Shown piece after piece: positions 9,091 through 18,013 of a stretch of 64,000 nt of DNA (position 1 is its first letter; each line of letters opens with the position of its first letter). The translations under genes were made by a program, and so were the position numbers. The notes under the pieces are model-generated. The model saw only the letters and a list, made by a program, of their open reading frames with translations. It was not told the DNA's origin and ran no database searches. This DNA is from Shewanella sp. NFH-SH190041. GTDB lineage: Bacteria > Pseudomonadota > Gammaproteobacteria > Enterobacterales > Shewanellaceae. The DNA is taken from the NCBI RefSeq assembly GCF_024363255.1, contig NZ_AP026070.1:3286001-3350000 (forward strand), given 5' to 3'.

Positions 9091-9456
9091 ATGGCCGCAA
9101 ACATCGCTTTTGCCAGAGTAAACATAGCGTTCGGCTCAATGGTTTGTCTGGCGCTATTAGGTGGATGCAGCGCCACGGACGCTACGGGTTCACACAATGC
9201 CCAAGCGCACAGCGCGACGAATATGCCGCAGCATCAGAGCCAAACTTCACACCCTCACCTTATCGGCATGCCAAATCCAGCAGCGGTATTTTGTGAGCAA
9301 ATTGGCGGCCAATACCAACTAATTGATACCCCGCAAGGGCAGGCCGGACAATGCTTTTATCTGGGACAAAACTATGATGCCTGGCAACTGTTTCGTAGCC
9401 ACCATCAACCAACAGGAACACAAACCTCGCCAGCAGAAAACCACCAGCAACAATAA
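9091..9456 (+). CDS. DUF333 (YoaF/HslJ-associated type) putative lipoprotein
   Basis: About 121 residues. A hydrophobic N-terminus runs to LALLGGC (lipobox-like, Cys near residue 26), so it is probably a lipoprotein. A His/Gln-rich linker follows, then a DUF333 core: MPNPAAVFCEQIGGQYQL...GQCFYLGQNYDAWQLFR, with the two conserved cysteines and the terminal W-x-x-F/Y-R pattern. Start choice: GGAG at 9080-9083 is 7 bp before ATG 9091 but only 1 bp before the alternative in-frame ATG at 9085. Function of the family is unknown. Confidence 0.75.
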   Translation: MAANIAFARVNIAFGSMVCLALLGGCSATDATGSHNAQAHSATNMPQHQSQTSHPHLIGMPNPAAVFCEQIGGQYQLIDTPQGQAGQCFYLGQNYDAWQLFRSHHQPTGTQTSPAENHQQQ

Positions 9457-9569
9457 TGATGCGAAGAGGCTTATTATGCCTTGCGAATATCTCGTACTTA
9501 ATAACGGTTCCCCTCGGCATACCCCTTGAAATAATCTGAGTCACAATCTCCGTGACACAGCATAAAACG

Positions 9570-9606
9570 AAAAAATCCGCCTGCCAGCCGAAGCTGAGCA
9601 GACGGA
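9570..9606 (-). terminator. Terminator of the second TonB receptor
   Basis: Stem TCCGCCTGC / GCAGACGGA (one mismatch-type G-T pair) with a 13-base loop; on the minus strand it is followed by six Ts. Confidence 0.75.
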
Positions 9607-9657
9607 TAAGGGGAATTAAATCCATTGTATTATGTCAGCATCTGACATCAATGCGGT

Positions 9658-12264
9658 TTAAAACCTAAAGCTCACACCAGCATATATTTGCCGGCCAATC
9701 GTGTCATACACCTCTGGTACTGTGCCAGCTTCATTGCCACTTGCCACCATAGGCGGCTCCTCATCGGTCAGATTTTTCACCCCAAGGCTGGCACTGTAAA
9801 CATCATTGAATTGATACCGGGCTGAAACATTGTGGTACAGCACACCATCAACCTTGTCGCCATAATTAATATCATCCATGGCACCAATATAACGGTTGGC
9901 ATAAATCAGTTGCCAATCACCCTGTCCGGCCTGCAGACTAAAATTATTTTTCAGCTTGGCATAGCCACCATACATGCCACCGATGGTGCCGGTATAATCC
10001 ACGCCATCTTGCTCAAACTGCAACAAATAGGTCAAATCGTTACGCACCTGCCAGTCCAGTCCGCCAAGGGCAAACACATAGAGCAGATTCATATCAACGC
10101 CACTGGTATCCTGATAGCCAACATTGGTCAGCGGGTTGGTCAGATTAGTTAAATTTCCGTCCGGCCCGATATTAAAGGTTTCGCAGGCACTGGTGTCACC
10201 GCCATGACAAGCGTTCAACCCCGCCTGGACATCCAACCGGGCAATGGCATCTTTGATTTTAAAGCGCCAGTAATCCACTGTGACTGACATGCCATCAAGA
10301 TAGCGTGGAGAATATACCAGTCCGGCAGTGTAAGACTCGGACTGCTCAGCCTTCAGATCCGCATCTGAGGTGTAATTCACCAAAATCTGTGCATCTTCCT
10401 CATTACCCCAAGGATCCGTTAAATAGTCATAGGAGCCGGAGTTACCACCATATAACTCACTGACATTAGGCGCTCGAAAACCGGTTGCCGCTACGGTGCG
10501 CAGCATCAGTTCATCACTGGCTTCATATGTCAGGCCAATCTTCCAAGTCGTTGCTTTACCGAATGTGGAATAGTCATCAAAACGTAGGGCAAACTCACCG
10601 GTCAAAGCATCGGTAAATGGCAGACTGATCTCCTGAAACACCGAAATCACATCATAACTGCCATCAGTTGGATCCTGCTGCGCCGCAGTCCCATCACCCG
10701 CCACAATCACAGGGTCAGGCGTGTAATAACCACTGTCGTGACGGTATTCCGCCCCGACAGCAAAGGCTGCCATTCCGGCCGGTAATTCAAACAATTCGCC
10801 GCTAAGTAGTGCCGCAGCGATATGTTGCTCATTGCCGCCCTCAGTTTGTTCCAGATAACTAATATCATTGATAATACTTGGATCTAACGGCTCACCGCTG
10901 AACCAAGGATTACTGCACTCTGAACCACTACATTCACTGTCATAGATGGATTGTGCCATCTTGGTGGCATTAATGGAGTTATGCACCCAAGTCGTGGCAC
11001 TGTTGTTGCCATAGGTATAAGACAGCTCCCAATCCATAACACTGGGTAAATCCAACTGACCACTTAACCCGGCCGACACCCTCAAGGTATCCGTGTCTTG
11101 TTCATAAATCCGGTTTCCCGCATCTGTCATCCGGCGACGGTACTCGACTCGACCTTGCTCATCCGGGGTGATGCCACCGATAAGCATCTGCTCTGTCAGG
11201 GTGATACAGTCACTGGTAGTATCGTCATCACACACATCCAGCATGACTGACGCGGGCTGAGGAGCCATCATCTGCTCCGACTGCCGCTTGGTATAAAGCA
11301 GATCCCCATTAAAACTGATACCTGAATCAAATTCATGCAGTGCGTTGGCAAATACGCTGTATTTGCTGCTGGGCGTCTGCAGCCAGCTTTCTTCGGTGTA
11401 GTCATAGCCTTCACTACGAGCAACCCAGTCATCGCCATCCCTGACTTTGCCATCTAGGCTACCGCCGGGCACAAAGGAGCTTGCCCCGGGTGGCACCCAA
11501 TCGCGATCTGCCTGCATGACCCCTTGTCGATCACTGTAAGCCAACCCTAGGGTATAGTTACCTCGCTCAGTGCTGAAGCCATACAGGGCACTGAGCTCCA
11601 CATTTTCGCCATCACCTTTATCTGTCGCGCCGCCATTAATATCAAACTGGAAACCATCAAAATCCTTCTTGGTAATAATATTCACTACCCCAGCGATAGC
11701 ATCTGAGCCATAGACTGCTGATGCCCCATCTTTGAGAATTTCGACCCGGGCAATCATAGCGACTGGGATAGTATTGAGATCCACCGCACTATCTGCTCCA
11801 GAGCCAGAATTGACCATACGACGTCCATTGAGCAGCACTAAAGTCCGGTTCGCGCCCATACCGCGTAAATCAACTTGGGCAATACCATCTGCCCCATTAT
11901 TCGTGGTGGCCCCTACGGCCATCCCCGCCATTGCCGGCTGAGCCTGCAGTACCTCATCCACAGATTGGTATCCCTCAGCCCGAATGGTATCGGCATCAAT
12001 GACGGTTACCGGCGATGCAGTTTCCATACTCTGGCGACTGATCCGCGAACCTGTTACCGCGATACGTTCCATCGCCTGACCGTTATCAACAGTGCTATCC
12101 ATTGTATTAGCGGCGCTAGCGGTATGAGTCACCGTCTGATTATTAGCCTGGCGAGCGACATCATTTGCCGTTGCCTGTTCGGCCCAAGCTTGGGGTAATG
12201 TCAACATGGATACCGCGCCAATCATACCTGTGGCGCAGGCCAGCGAACTGAGCTTATGCGTCAT
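9658..12264 (-). CDS. TonB-dependent outer-membrane receptor
   Basis: 868 residues from ATG 12264, chosen over an upstream in-frame ATG because GGGAGA precedes it and it gives a clean signal peptide (MTHKLSS..., cleavage near AWA-EQ, residue 29). TonB-box-like MERIAVTGSRI, plug domain (SPVTVIDADTI ... VDLRGMGANRTLVLLNGRRM ... VEILKDGASAVYGSDAIAGVVNIITKK), barrel, and terminal GVSFRF. It is similar in plan to the receptor at 6272-8899 but clearly not a recent duplicate. The substrate is unknown. Putative CRP sites lie about 300 bp upstream, fitting carbon-source control. Confidence 0.92.
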   Translation of the reverse strand: MTHKLSSLACATGMIGAVSMLTLPQAWAEQATANDVARQANNQTVTHTASAANTMDSTVDNGQAMERIAVTGSRISRQSMETASPVTVIDADTIRAEGYQSVDEVLQAQPAMAGMAVGATTNNGADGIAQVDLRGMGANRTLVLLNGRRMVNSGSGADSAVDLNTIPVAMIARVEILKDGASAVYGSDAIAGVVNIITKKDFDGFQFDINGGATDKGDGENVELSALYGFSTERGNYTLGLAYSDRQGVMQADRDWVPPGASSFVPGGSLDGKVRDGDDWVARSEGYDYTEESWLQTPSSKYSVFANALHEFDSGISFNGDLLYTKRQSEQMMAPQPASVMLDVCDDDTTSDCITLTEQMLIGGITPDEQGRVEYRRRMTDAGNRIYEQDTDTLRVSAGLSGQLDLPSVMDWELSYTYGNNSATTWVHNSINATKMAQSIYDSECSGSECSNPWFSGEPLDPSIINDISYLEQTEGGNEQHIAAALLSGELFELPAGMAAFAVGAEYRHDSGYYTPDPVIVAGDGTAAQQDPTDGSYDVISVFQEISLPFTDALTGEFALRFDDYSTFGKATTWKIGLTYEASDELMLRTVAATGFRAPNVSELYGGNSGSYDYLTDPWGNEEDAQILVNYTSDADLKAEQSESYTAGLVYSPRYLDGMSVTVDYWRFKIKDAIARLDVQAGLNACHGGDTSACETFNIGPDGNLTNLTNPLTNVGYQDTSGVDMNLLYVFALGGLDWQVRNDLTYLLQFEQDGVDYTGTIGGMYGGYAKLKNNFSLQAGQGDWQLIYANRYIGAMDDINYGDKVDGVLYHNVSARYQFNDVYSASLGVKNLTDEEPPMVASGNEAGTVPEVYDTIGRQIYAGVSFRF

Positions 12265-12552
12265 CTGGGGTCTCCCTGAATTATCTGTGTGCTGAATCGT
12301 GATACCGACATCCCTGATACCGGCTCGGCAACTCATACTGGGAAAACCCTGTGTGCCAGGTCAAACTGCAGAAAATTTACATCAGCCCCAAAATGTTAAT
12401 AGCAAGTTTTAAATTGGTTTTTTTATGTTATTTCTCCACAATATTCTCCGGCCAATCGCTGAATATATAACAGCATTCGTTTTACTCACGACACTGTTCA
12501 GCCCATCCAGCGGATAGCAGGTGTACAAAAAACTTACATTAGCAAAGCCAGT

Positions 12553-12594
12553 TAATGTGACACTGATCACATTAACTGTGTGATGTAGATCAAA
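12553..12594. promoter_or_regulatory. Tandem CRP-type sites in the divergent receptor/GST region
   Basis: Site 1 (12553-12574) is a perfect inverted repeat with arms TAATGTGA and TCACATTA and a 6-bp spacer, the ideal CRP core TGTGA-N6-TCACA. Site 2 (12579-12594) reads TGTGA-N6-TCAAA, one mismatch from the core. Their centres are 23 bp apart. They sit about 300 bp from the receptor start and 400 bp from the GST start, in a 714-bp intergenic stretch (12265-12978) that otherwise shows no gene. A further inverted pair GTCACA/TGTGAC lies at 12843-12856. Confidence 0.6.
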
Positions 12595-12978
12595 TACTCT
12601 TAAAGAAATAGTGAAAATTAAGTCTGAAGCATGCTTTCACTGCTAATTACTGGTGAAGTGAAAAAAATGCTATCGAACGATTAACCAATGCAACGAAAGG
12701 TAACAGTGAAATGTTGCATATTGGTCTATTCAGCCCCAGCATCACCATGGCTGACACAATATATATTTAACATATGAAAAACTGAGCGATACCAATAACC
12801 AGCTGATTAAATAGATATTTTTACGACTATCTCAGGCTGCATGTCACAAATGTGACTCTGTCGCGGTCTGCTGCTTTACAGTACGAAGAGCCGTTCTCTG
12901 TGCCGATTACAACTGCCGCACTTAATTTAACTGAACGGTAACAATGCCGAAAAACGCCCAAATTAGCAGGAGAGCAAG

Positions 12979-13647
12979 ATGATAGACTTTTATTCTGCCG
13001 CGACGCCCAATGGCTATAAGGTCGCAATTGCACTAGAAGAAATGGCTTTGACTTATCAACTGCACGCCCTTGACCTGATGGCGAATGAACAAAAACAGCC
13101 CGATTTTCTTGCCATTAATCCAAATGGCCGTATTCCGGCCATTGTCGACCGGGATAATCAGAATTTTGCGGTATTTGAGTCCGGAGCCATCTTAATTTAT
13201 CTGGCGGAAAAAACCGGTCAGTTTCTGCCTGCAGAGCCAAACGCCCGTTCGATCACCCTGCAGTGGTTAATGTTCCAGATGGGTGGGCTGGGACCTATGA
13301 TGGGCCAGGCGAATGTGTTCTATCGCTATTTCCCGGAAAAAATTCCCCAAGCCATCACCCGTTACCAACAAGAAGGCCGACGGTTACTGGAAGTCCTCAA
13401 TACCCGCCTGGCCCAACACCCTTATTTAGCCGGTACGGACTATACCATTGCCGATATGGCTTGCTGGCCGTGGGCAAGGATCCATGACTGGAGCGGTATC
13501 AGCATCGATGGGCTGACTCATCTGCAACGTTGGATGGAAGCGATAGCCCAGCGCCCGGCCTGCCAACGGGCGTTAAATGTTCCGCCAGCTTCGACGCTCT
13601 CCGCTGAGCAGCAAGCTGAGGAAATCCGCCGGATAGTCACCCGCTGA
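12979..13647 (+). CDS. Glutathione S-transferase, YfcG/Nu-class-like (disulfide-bond oxidoreductase)
   Basis: 222 residues. N-terminal thioredoxin-fold domain begins [21 protein letters not shown], matching E. coli YfcG, with [11 protein letters not shown] (cis-Pro) near 47-57 and [15 protein letters not shown] (glutathione-binding E-S) near 68-82. The all-helical C-terminal domain contains [17 protein letters not shown] and [11 protein letters not shown]. YfcG-type proteins reduce disulfides with glutathione rather than conjugating it. SD AGGAGA precedes the ATG. It stands alone, with rsmB-like 80 bp downstream. Confidence 0.88.
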   Translation: MIDFYSAATPNGYKVAIALEEMALTYQLHALDLMANEQKQPDFLAINPNGRIPAIVDRDNQNFAVFESGAILIYLAEKTGQFLPAEPNARSITLQWLMFQMGGLGPMMGQANVFYRYFPEKIPQAITRYQQEGRRLLEVLNTRLAQHPYLAGTDYTIADMACWPWARIHDWSGISIDGLTHLQRWMEAIAQRPACQRALNVPPASTLSAEQQAEEIRRIVTR

Positions 13648-13728
13648 CTCAACTTTACCGCCGTTCTCTGATACACTGCGCGCCATTTTCATTTCCGGCT
13701 TGAGTGCCGGTTTATTCAGGCAATTTTC

Positions 13729-15060
13729 ATGGCAAAATCGCACTCTTTCACCGCCGGATTTGATGCCGGCACCCTCAGTGTCTCCAGCCCAGCGCAGAAG
13801 CGGGCGCTGAGTTACGCCAGCACATTGCACCAACTGGTCAGTGATATTTTCAATTCAGGTATGCCGGCAGATCGCACCCTGGCCAATTATTTTCGCGAAC
13901 ATAAAAAGCATGGTTCTAAAGACCGTCGCTTACTGCGGGAAACCCTGTTTGCCCTGTTCCGTTGGTGGGGATGGCTGCAGCAAATTCAGCAAACAGCCAA
14001 TCCACAGCCATGGCTGGCCATGCTGGCCACTGCAGGACATATAGAGCGGCACCAATGGCAGGATATTATTGCGGCCTGGCAAGAACTCAGTGGCTTAACA
14101 CCAACAACTGAACAGCGCCAAGCCACTGAAATGGATGGCTTGAGTGCACAACACGCCTTTAACCAATGCTTCCCCACGCTGCAGGTAACACTGGCACAAT
14201 TAGCCCCCCAGTGGTTTTGGCAGCATTGTCACTGTGATGACACGGCGGCACTGGCTCAAGTGCTCAGTACCCGGCCGCCTATCTGGGCGCGAGTGCAAGG
14301 GATCTCTCGTGAAAAAGCCCTTGCAGAACTGCAAGCCCTTGGCATCGATGCCAGCCCAGCACCAGCCTTTAAAGATGCACTGTCTCTGGGACATAAAAGC
14401 ATGAACCTCAATGAGGTTAAGCTGTATCAGCAAGGCAAACTGGAAATTCAGGATTTGGCCTCTCAGGTCATCGGCCAAATTTGCCAACCACAACCGGGGC
14501 AGACCTGGTGGGACTGCTGTGCCGGCGCGGGCGGGAAAAGTCTGCAACTTAGCAGTTTGATGGAAGATAAGGGTGATATCACCGCATCAGATATCCGTCC
14601 CCAAGCACTGACTGAGCTAGTCAAGCGGGCCAAGCGGGCAGGCATCAAGCATATTCGCACCGCCCTTTGGCAATCAGATGATCTGCCTGTAGCCGCCCAA
14701 GCATTTGATGCTGTGTTAGTTGATGCGCCCTGCTCCTGCACCGGCACTTGGCGGCGTAATCCGGATATGCGCTGGCTGGATGATGCCAGTGCTGTAACCG
14801 ATAAGCCGGCGCTGCAGCTGGATATTCTTAGTCGGGCCAGTCAGGCCGTTAAATCCGGTGGTGACTTGGTTTATGCCACCTGTTCATTGGCTGAGGCGGA
14901 AAATGGTGCCGTAGTCGATGCCTTTTTGGCCGCGCATCCTGAATTTGAAGCCGTGACCATACGTCATCCATTTACCGGACAGGAGTGTCAGCACCTGACA
15001 GTCTGGCCGCAGGATGCTGACAGTGATGGTATGTTTGTCAGCAAAATGCGCCGTAAGTAA
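13729..15060 (+). CDS. RsmB/NOP-family RNA (cytosine-5) methyltransferase
   Basis: 443 residues. C-terminal Rossmann methyltransferase with SAM motif DCCAGAGGKSLQL (about 262-274), motif IV DAPCSCTG (catalytic-site Cys about 334-341) and motif VI YATCS (second Cys, about 383); the two cysteines are diagnostic of m5C RNA methyltransferases. The N-terminal NusB-like region is shortened relative to E. coli RsmB, so it is probably a paralogue and its RNA target is uncertain (16S rRNA or tRNA). AGG 8 bp before ATG. A terminator follows. Confidence 0.85.
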   Translation: MAKSHSFTAGFDAGTLSVSSPAQKRALSYASTLHQLVSDIFNSGMPADRTLANYFREHKKHGSKDRRLLRETLFALFRWWGWLQQIQQTANPQPWLAMLATAGHIERHQWQDIIAAWQELSGLTPTTEQRQATEMDGLSAQHAFNQCFPTLQVTLAQLAPQWFWQHCHCDDTAALAQVLSTRPPIWARVQGISREKALAELQALGIDASPAPAFKDALSLGHKSMNLNEVKLYQQGKLEIQDLASQVIGQICQPQPGQTWWDCCAGAGGKSLQLSSLMEDKGDITASDIRPQALTELVKRAKRAGIKHIRTALWQSDDLPVAAQAFDAVLVDAPCSCTGTWRRNPDMRWLDDASAVTDKPALQLDILSRASQAVKSGGDLVYATCSLAEAENGAVVDAFLAAHPEFEAVTIRHPFTGQECQHLTVWPQDADSDGMFVSKMRRK

Positions 15061-15108
15061 AGTTTAAACACAAGCTGGTAGCATCATCATCAGCAAACCT
15101 TGCGATAT

Positions 15109-15140
15109 CGCCCCGCCTGATCCCAAGCGGGGCGTTTTTA
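15109..15140 (+). terminator. Rho-independent terminator of the RsmB-like gene
   Basis: Perfect stem CGCCCCGC / GCGGGGCG with a 10-base loop followed by TTTTTA. Confidence 0.9.
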
Positions 15141-15197
15141 TCCCCACCCAATTTGTCGGCAAAATATGGCTTACTATTCTCTGTCGACGAAACGGTG

Positions 15198-15290
15198 ACA
15201 TCAGCACATCAGCACATCAGCACATCAGCACATCAGCACATCAGCACATCAGCACATCAGCACATCAGCACATCAGCACATCAGCACAGC
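15198..15290 (+). repeat. Octanucleotide tandem repeat (ACATCAGC)11
   Basis: Eleven uninterrupted perfect copies of the 8-bp unit ACATCAGC occupy 15198-15285, followed by the partial unit ACAGC. It lies in a 466-bp stretch (15061-15526) without a convincing gene. Because 8 is not a multiple of 3, every copy gained or lost shifts a reading frame; all three forward frames through the array are open. AAGGGAGAAT followed by ATG stands just downstream (15301-15312), but that frame ends after 8 codons. Confidence 0.95.
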
Positions 15291-15526
15291 TTAACCTTAA
15301 GGGAGAATATGAAAAATATGGCTGAGTCGATTTAACTGGAAGGGTAAAAAAACAGCGGAGAAAGCGCCAGATAAAGGCATTAAACAGCCGCTTTATCTAC
15401 CAAAGCACATGATACATAGTGATACAAATAAATTTGCCCTCGGGGGTAAAAATTATTTGCTTTCCAGATCTGGCGAGCAAGGGCAAAAATGCCGTTGTGC
15501 CAATCCCGACACACACGGAAATCACC

Positions 15527-15673
15527 ATGTCACACAGTCAACACTTTGATGAATGGGAAGAGCCTTCCCGCAAAGCCAAAACCAAAAAAGTCAAACAGCG
15601 CCGTCGTGATGCCAAACGCCGCTTTTTTGATGATACTACTGAGTTAGATTATCAAAACAGCAAATGGCGCTAA
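15527..15673 (+). CDS. Small basic protein of 48 residues, unknown function
   Basis: MSHSQHFDEWEEPSRKAKTK... is strongly charged: an acidic N-terminal patch, a Lys/Arg-rich middle (KKVKQRRRDAKRR) and a short tail ending KWR. No signal peptide or membrane segment. Open frame continues 36 codons upstream, but GGAA 7 bp before ATG 15527 and the composition favour this start. Its basic centre suggests nucleic-acid or ribosome contact, which is only a guess. It is followed by a terminator, supporting a real transcription unit. Confidence 0.6.
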   Translation: MSHSQHFDEWEEPSRKAKTKKVKQRRRDAKRRFFDDTTELDYQNSKWR

Positions 15674-15694
15674 CCGACCGCGAATACATGGATA

Positions 15695-15723
15695 CAAAAA
15701 AGCAGGCATAGCGCCTGCTTTTG
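15695..15723. terminator. Bidirectional terminator between convergent genes
   Basis: Stem AAGCAGGC / GCCTGCTT with loop ATAGC, flanked by A-run on the left and T-run on the right, so it can serve both the small gene on the plus strand and yfaZ-like on the minus strand. Confidence 0.8.
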
Positions 15724-15747
15724 TGATTTATCTGACCTAAAAACCGC

Positions 15748-16293
15748 TTAGAAACGGGCTTTCATGCCAACATAAAAACCGGAGTCAAAGGTCCGATCGA
15801 CCCCACCATCATACTCAAAACGAATATAACGATAACCCGCGTAGAAACCCATCTGCGGGGTCAGATCATACTGAATCGTACTGCCCAACTGGTAATGCCC
15901 GTCAAGATGGCTGAAAGCCAATACCTTCGGGGTGTAATAAGCATCGGCATGGAATGACAGATGTGAGCCCAGATCTAAACCATATTTGCCGCCCAGACTG
16001 ATAAAGGCAGCGTCAGGTAGATGATTTGCCCACAAATGCCCCAGATTCGCACCGAACTCCAGGTGATGCACACCCGCGTCATGGGTCATTGATGCACCTA
16101 CCTGTGCTAGATGACCACGGTCATCGGAAAAAATATATCCAAGAGAACCGTTAACGTGATCGCCTATCTGGCTAGTCAGCGAAGTAGAAACCACATTATC
16201 GTTGACGCCTAAGTCCAGTTCATCGGCTGCGGCGGTCGCAGATACCATCAGGCTGACGGCCGCCATGGCGCCTGCCCGCAATAATTGACTCAT
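15748..16293 (-). CDS. YfaZ-family outer-membrane protein
   Basis: 181 residues: Sec signal peptide (cleavage near TAAA-DE, residue 23), then a small beta-barrel with many His/Gly/Tyr strands and a C-terminal Phe (GFYVGMKARF). The overall pattern (DLGVNDNVVSTSL...; GYRYIRFEYDGG) fits the YfaZ family, whose function is unknown. SD AGAGG 5 bp before the ATG. Monocistronic. Confidence 0.8.
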   Translation of the reverse strand: MSQLLRAGAMAAVSLMVSATAAADELDLGVNDNVVSTSLTSQIGDHVNGSLGYIFSDDRGHLAQVGASMTHDAGVHHLEFGANLGHLWANHLPDAAFISLGGKYGLDLGSHLSFHADAYYTPKVLAFSHLDGHYQLGSTIQYDLTPQMGFYAGYRYIRFEYDGGVDRTFDSGFYVGMKARF

Positions 16294-16385
16294 GAAAACC
16301 TCTGCTCTTCATGTTCTAAAAGCGGCATGATACCCGAAAGCCTCTGAAAAGTGACCGGTTACTACTGCAAATGCTTTATTTGGCG

Positions 16386-16901
16386 TCAATCTACCCGAAC
16401 GCGATCACCCACCAGCGACTGCATTCTGGCATCAATATCCAACCCATCTTCAATGGGCAGATAATACCAACCCACAACATTCCCTGTGCCACGGACACTG
16501 AGATAGTTATGCCAAAAATGCCAGCCATTTTTCAGCAAATTTGCCTTACTGGCGGTGTTCTCATCCCGCACAGTCGCCCACAGCATTTTAATACCGTCCT
16601 GTTTAGCAACGCTAACACGCTCGCGGGTAAGACGCTGGGCAATACCCCGGCGGCGATATGCCGGAGATACCATCAGGTAGCCCATTTCAGCCATGTCGCC
16701 CTCACCTTCTTTAATGGCGGCGCAACCGACCATTCCGCCTTCTTTAGTCAAAGCGACCACCACAGAGCGGGAACGGAAAAAAGACTCATGATTCAGCGGA
16801 TGGGCATTATCATCCCGGGTATCAACCAAATTGGCGGCAGCCTTCAGATAGGCCGGCTCCCGGGTAACCAAATAGGTAAAAGAAGAGGATAAATCTGTCA
16901 T
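16386..16901 (-). CDS. GNAT-family N-acetyltransferase
   Basis: 171 residues. GNAT fold: motif A VSPAYRRRGIAQRLT (acetyl-CoA pyrophosphate loop R/Q-x-x-G-x-G/A, near residues 78-92) preceded by AEMGYLMVS, and motif B ENTASKANLLKNGWHF near 113-128. The acceptor cannot be predicted. Monocistronic; divergent from gpx. Confidence 0.85.
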   Translation of the reverse strand: MTDLSSSFTYLVTREPAYLKAAANLVDTRDDNAHPLNHESFFRSRSVVVALTKEGGMVGCAAIKEGEGDMAEMGYLMVSPAYRRRGIAQRLTRERVSVAKQDGIKMLWATVRDENTASKANLLKNGWHFWHNYLSVRGTGNVVGWYYLPIEDGLDIDARMQSLVGDRVRVD

Positions 16902-17085
16902 GACACTGTAACTTCATAGATGAATATCTGTCGGGCGCGCATCATAGCAGTTTTAGTGATAAAAGTTGCCTGCGACACCACACTTCAATGAGATATTTTT
17001 GTCATACTGGCAGCCTGACAGCAAGGAGAAAAATTCAACATCCTGCTGACCGGTATTTTATTGCAGGCAAAACAAGGAGCATGGT

Positions 17086-17565
17086 ATGGAGACACTGTAT
17101 CAGTTTGAGGTAACCGACATTCAAGGACAACAGGTCAAGATGGCAGACTATGCCGGGAAGGTACTGCTGATAGTCAATACTGCCAGCCAATGCGGCTTTA
17201 CCCCTCAATATGCTGGGCTAGAAGCCTTGTATCAAGAATTTGGTCTTCAAGGGCTGATGGTACTGGGCTTTCCCTGCAACCAATTTGCTAAACAGGAACC
17301 CAAAGATAACGCTGCTATTGCCAGTTTTTGCCAACTGAATTTCGGCGTCACTTTTCCCCTGTTTGCCAAAATAGCCGTAAACGGTACAGATGCAGCACCA
17401 TTGTACCGTTACCTCAAGCACCAAGCCCCCGGGCTGCTGGGCAGTGAGGCAATAAAGTGGAACTTTACCAAGTTTTTAGTAGACCGCCAGGGCAATGTGA
17501 TTAAACGCTTTGCCCCCCAAGATACCCCAGATAAACTGCGCCAAATCATTTTGACATTACTGTAA
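17086..17565 (+). CDS. Glutathione peroxidase (thiol peroxidase of the GPx family)
   Basis: 159 residues, the usual bacterial length. Active-site Cys36 in NTASQCGFTPQY, conserved GFPCNQF (about 61-67) and KWNFTKFLVD (Trp/Asn of the catalytic tetrad, about 124-133). It is a Cys, not Sec, enzyme and reduces hydroperoxides with glutathione or thioredoxin in the cytoplasm. AAGGAG 6 bp upstream fixes the start. The two sRNA candidates lie downstream on the same strand. Confidence 0.93.
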   Translation: METLYQFEVTDIQGQQVKMADYAGKVLLIVNTASQCGFTPQYAGLEALYQEFGLQGLMVLGFPCNQFAKQEPKDNAAIASFCQLNFGVTFPLFAKIAVNGTDAAPLYRYLKHQAPGLLGSEAIKWNFTKFLVDRQGNVIKRFAPQDTPDKLRQIILTLL

Positions 17566-17632
17566 ATTAAAATTTGAACTCTATGATTTACCTACTATAT
17601 TTAAATTATTGAAAAAATTTTTCATCGCAGTT

Positions 17633-17660
17633 GGAACTTACTGACAGCGATAAGCTCAAA
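17633..17660 (+). promoter_or_regulatory. Sigma-E (RpoE) type promoter for sRNA candidate 1
   Basis: -35 GGAACTT (17633-17639), 16-bp spacer, -10 TCAAA (17656-17660). This matches the extracytoplasmic-stress sigma-E consensus very closely. An A/T tract rich enough to be an UP element (TTAAATTATTGAAAAAATTTTTC) lies just upstream, split here only for description. The predicted start is near 17665. Confidence 0.7.
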
Positions 17661-17664
17661 GATT

Positions 17665-17777
17665 ATGAACACAGGAATTTACTTCTCACGTTCATCATTC
17701 TCCCTGGGACTTCTAGCGCAGTCCCCTTGATCGAACTTGATCTCCAGGCAACCACAACATGGTGGTTGCTTTTTTTA
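17665..17777 (+). ncRNA. Putative sigma-E-dependent small RNA, copy 1
   Basis: About 113 nt from a sigma-E promoter to a strong terminator. Modules in order: 5' hairpin ATGAAC (17665-17670) / GTTCAT (17690-17695); unpaired CTCCCT (17700-17705), able to pair with Shine-Dalgarno sequences; hairpin GGGACT / AGTCCC around the 8-base loop TCTAGCGC (17712-17719); terminator GCAACCAC / GTGGTTGC plus T8 (17748-17777). The same plan recurs 349 bp downstream with changed but still paired stems. By analogy with RybB, MicA and VrrA it could repress outer-membrane protein mRNAs. It matches no family I can name. A 21-codon leaderless frame from its first ATG is also possible. Confidence 0.65.
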
Positions 17778-17981
17778 TGCCTGCAGCACAAAACGTGCAA
17801 AAACAGCCATCTATCTCCCTCACCAGTCACAAAGCCCATTATCCCTCAGCCTAATCCAAGCTAACCGCCAGCATCATCACCAGCACAGATAGTTAAAAAG
17901 AAAAATAACTCACTAAAAATCATCGCATTAGCAGTGCTTTTTACTTAAATACAATTATTGCGATTTTTTTTACCCTTATAG

Positions 17982-18009
17982 GGAACCATCCCTAAGCACC
18001 CCGGTCTGA
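17982..18009 (+). promoter_or_regulatory. Sigma-E (RpoE) type promoter for sRNA candidate 2
   Basis: -35 GGAACCA (17982-17988), 16-bp spacer, -10 TCTGA (18005-18009), again preceded by an A/T tract. Spacing to the conserved ATGAAC is 4 bp, identical to copy 1. Confidence 0.65.
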
Positions 18010-18013
18010 ATAT

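Noticed and set aside
9658..12336. TonB receptor start at 12336
   Set aside because: The extra 24 residues would precede the signal peptide; ATG 12264 has the SD.
15153..15335. 60-codon frame reading through the octanucleotide array
   Set aside because: It consists mostly of the repeat (HQHISTSA units), has no SD, and all three frames are open through the array for trivial reasons.
17631..17864. 77-codon plus-strand frame over sRNA candidate 1
   Set aside because: It crosses the sigma-E -10 element and the terminator, and has no ribosome-binding site.
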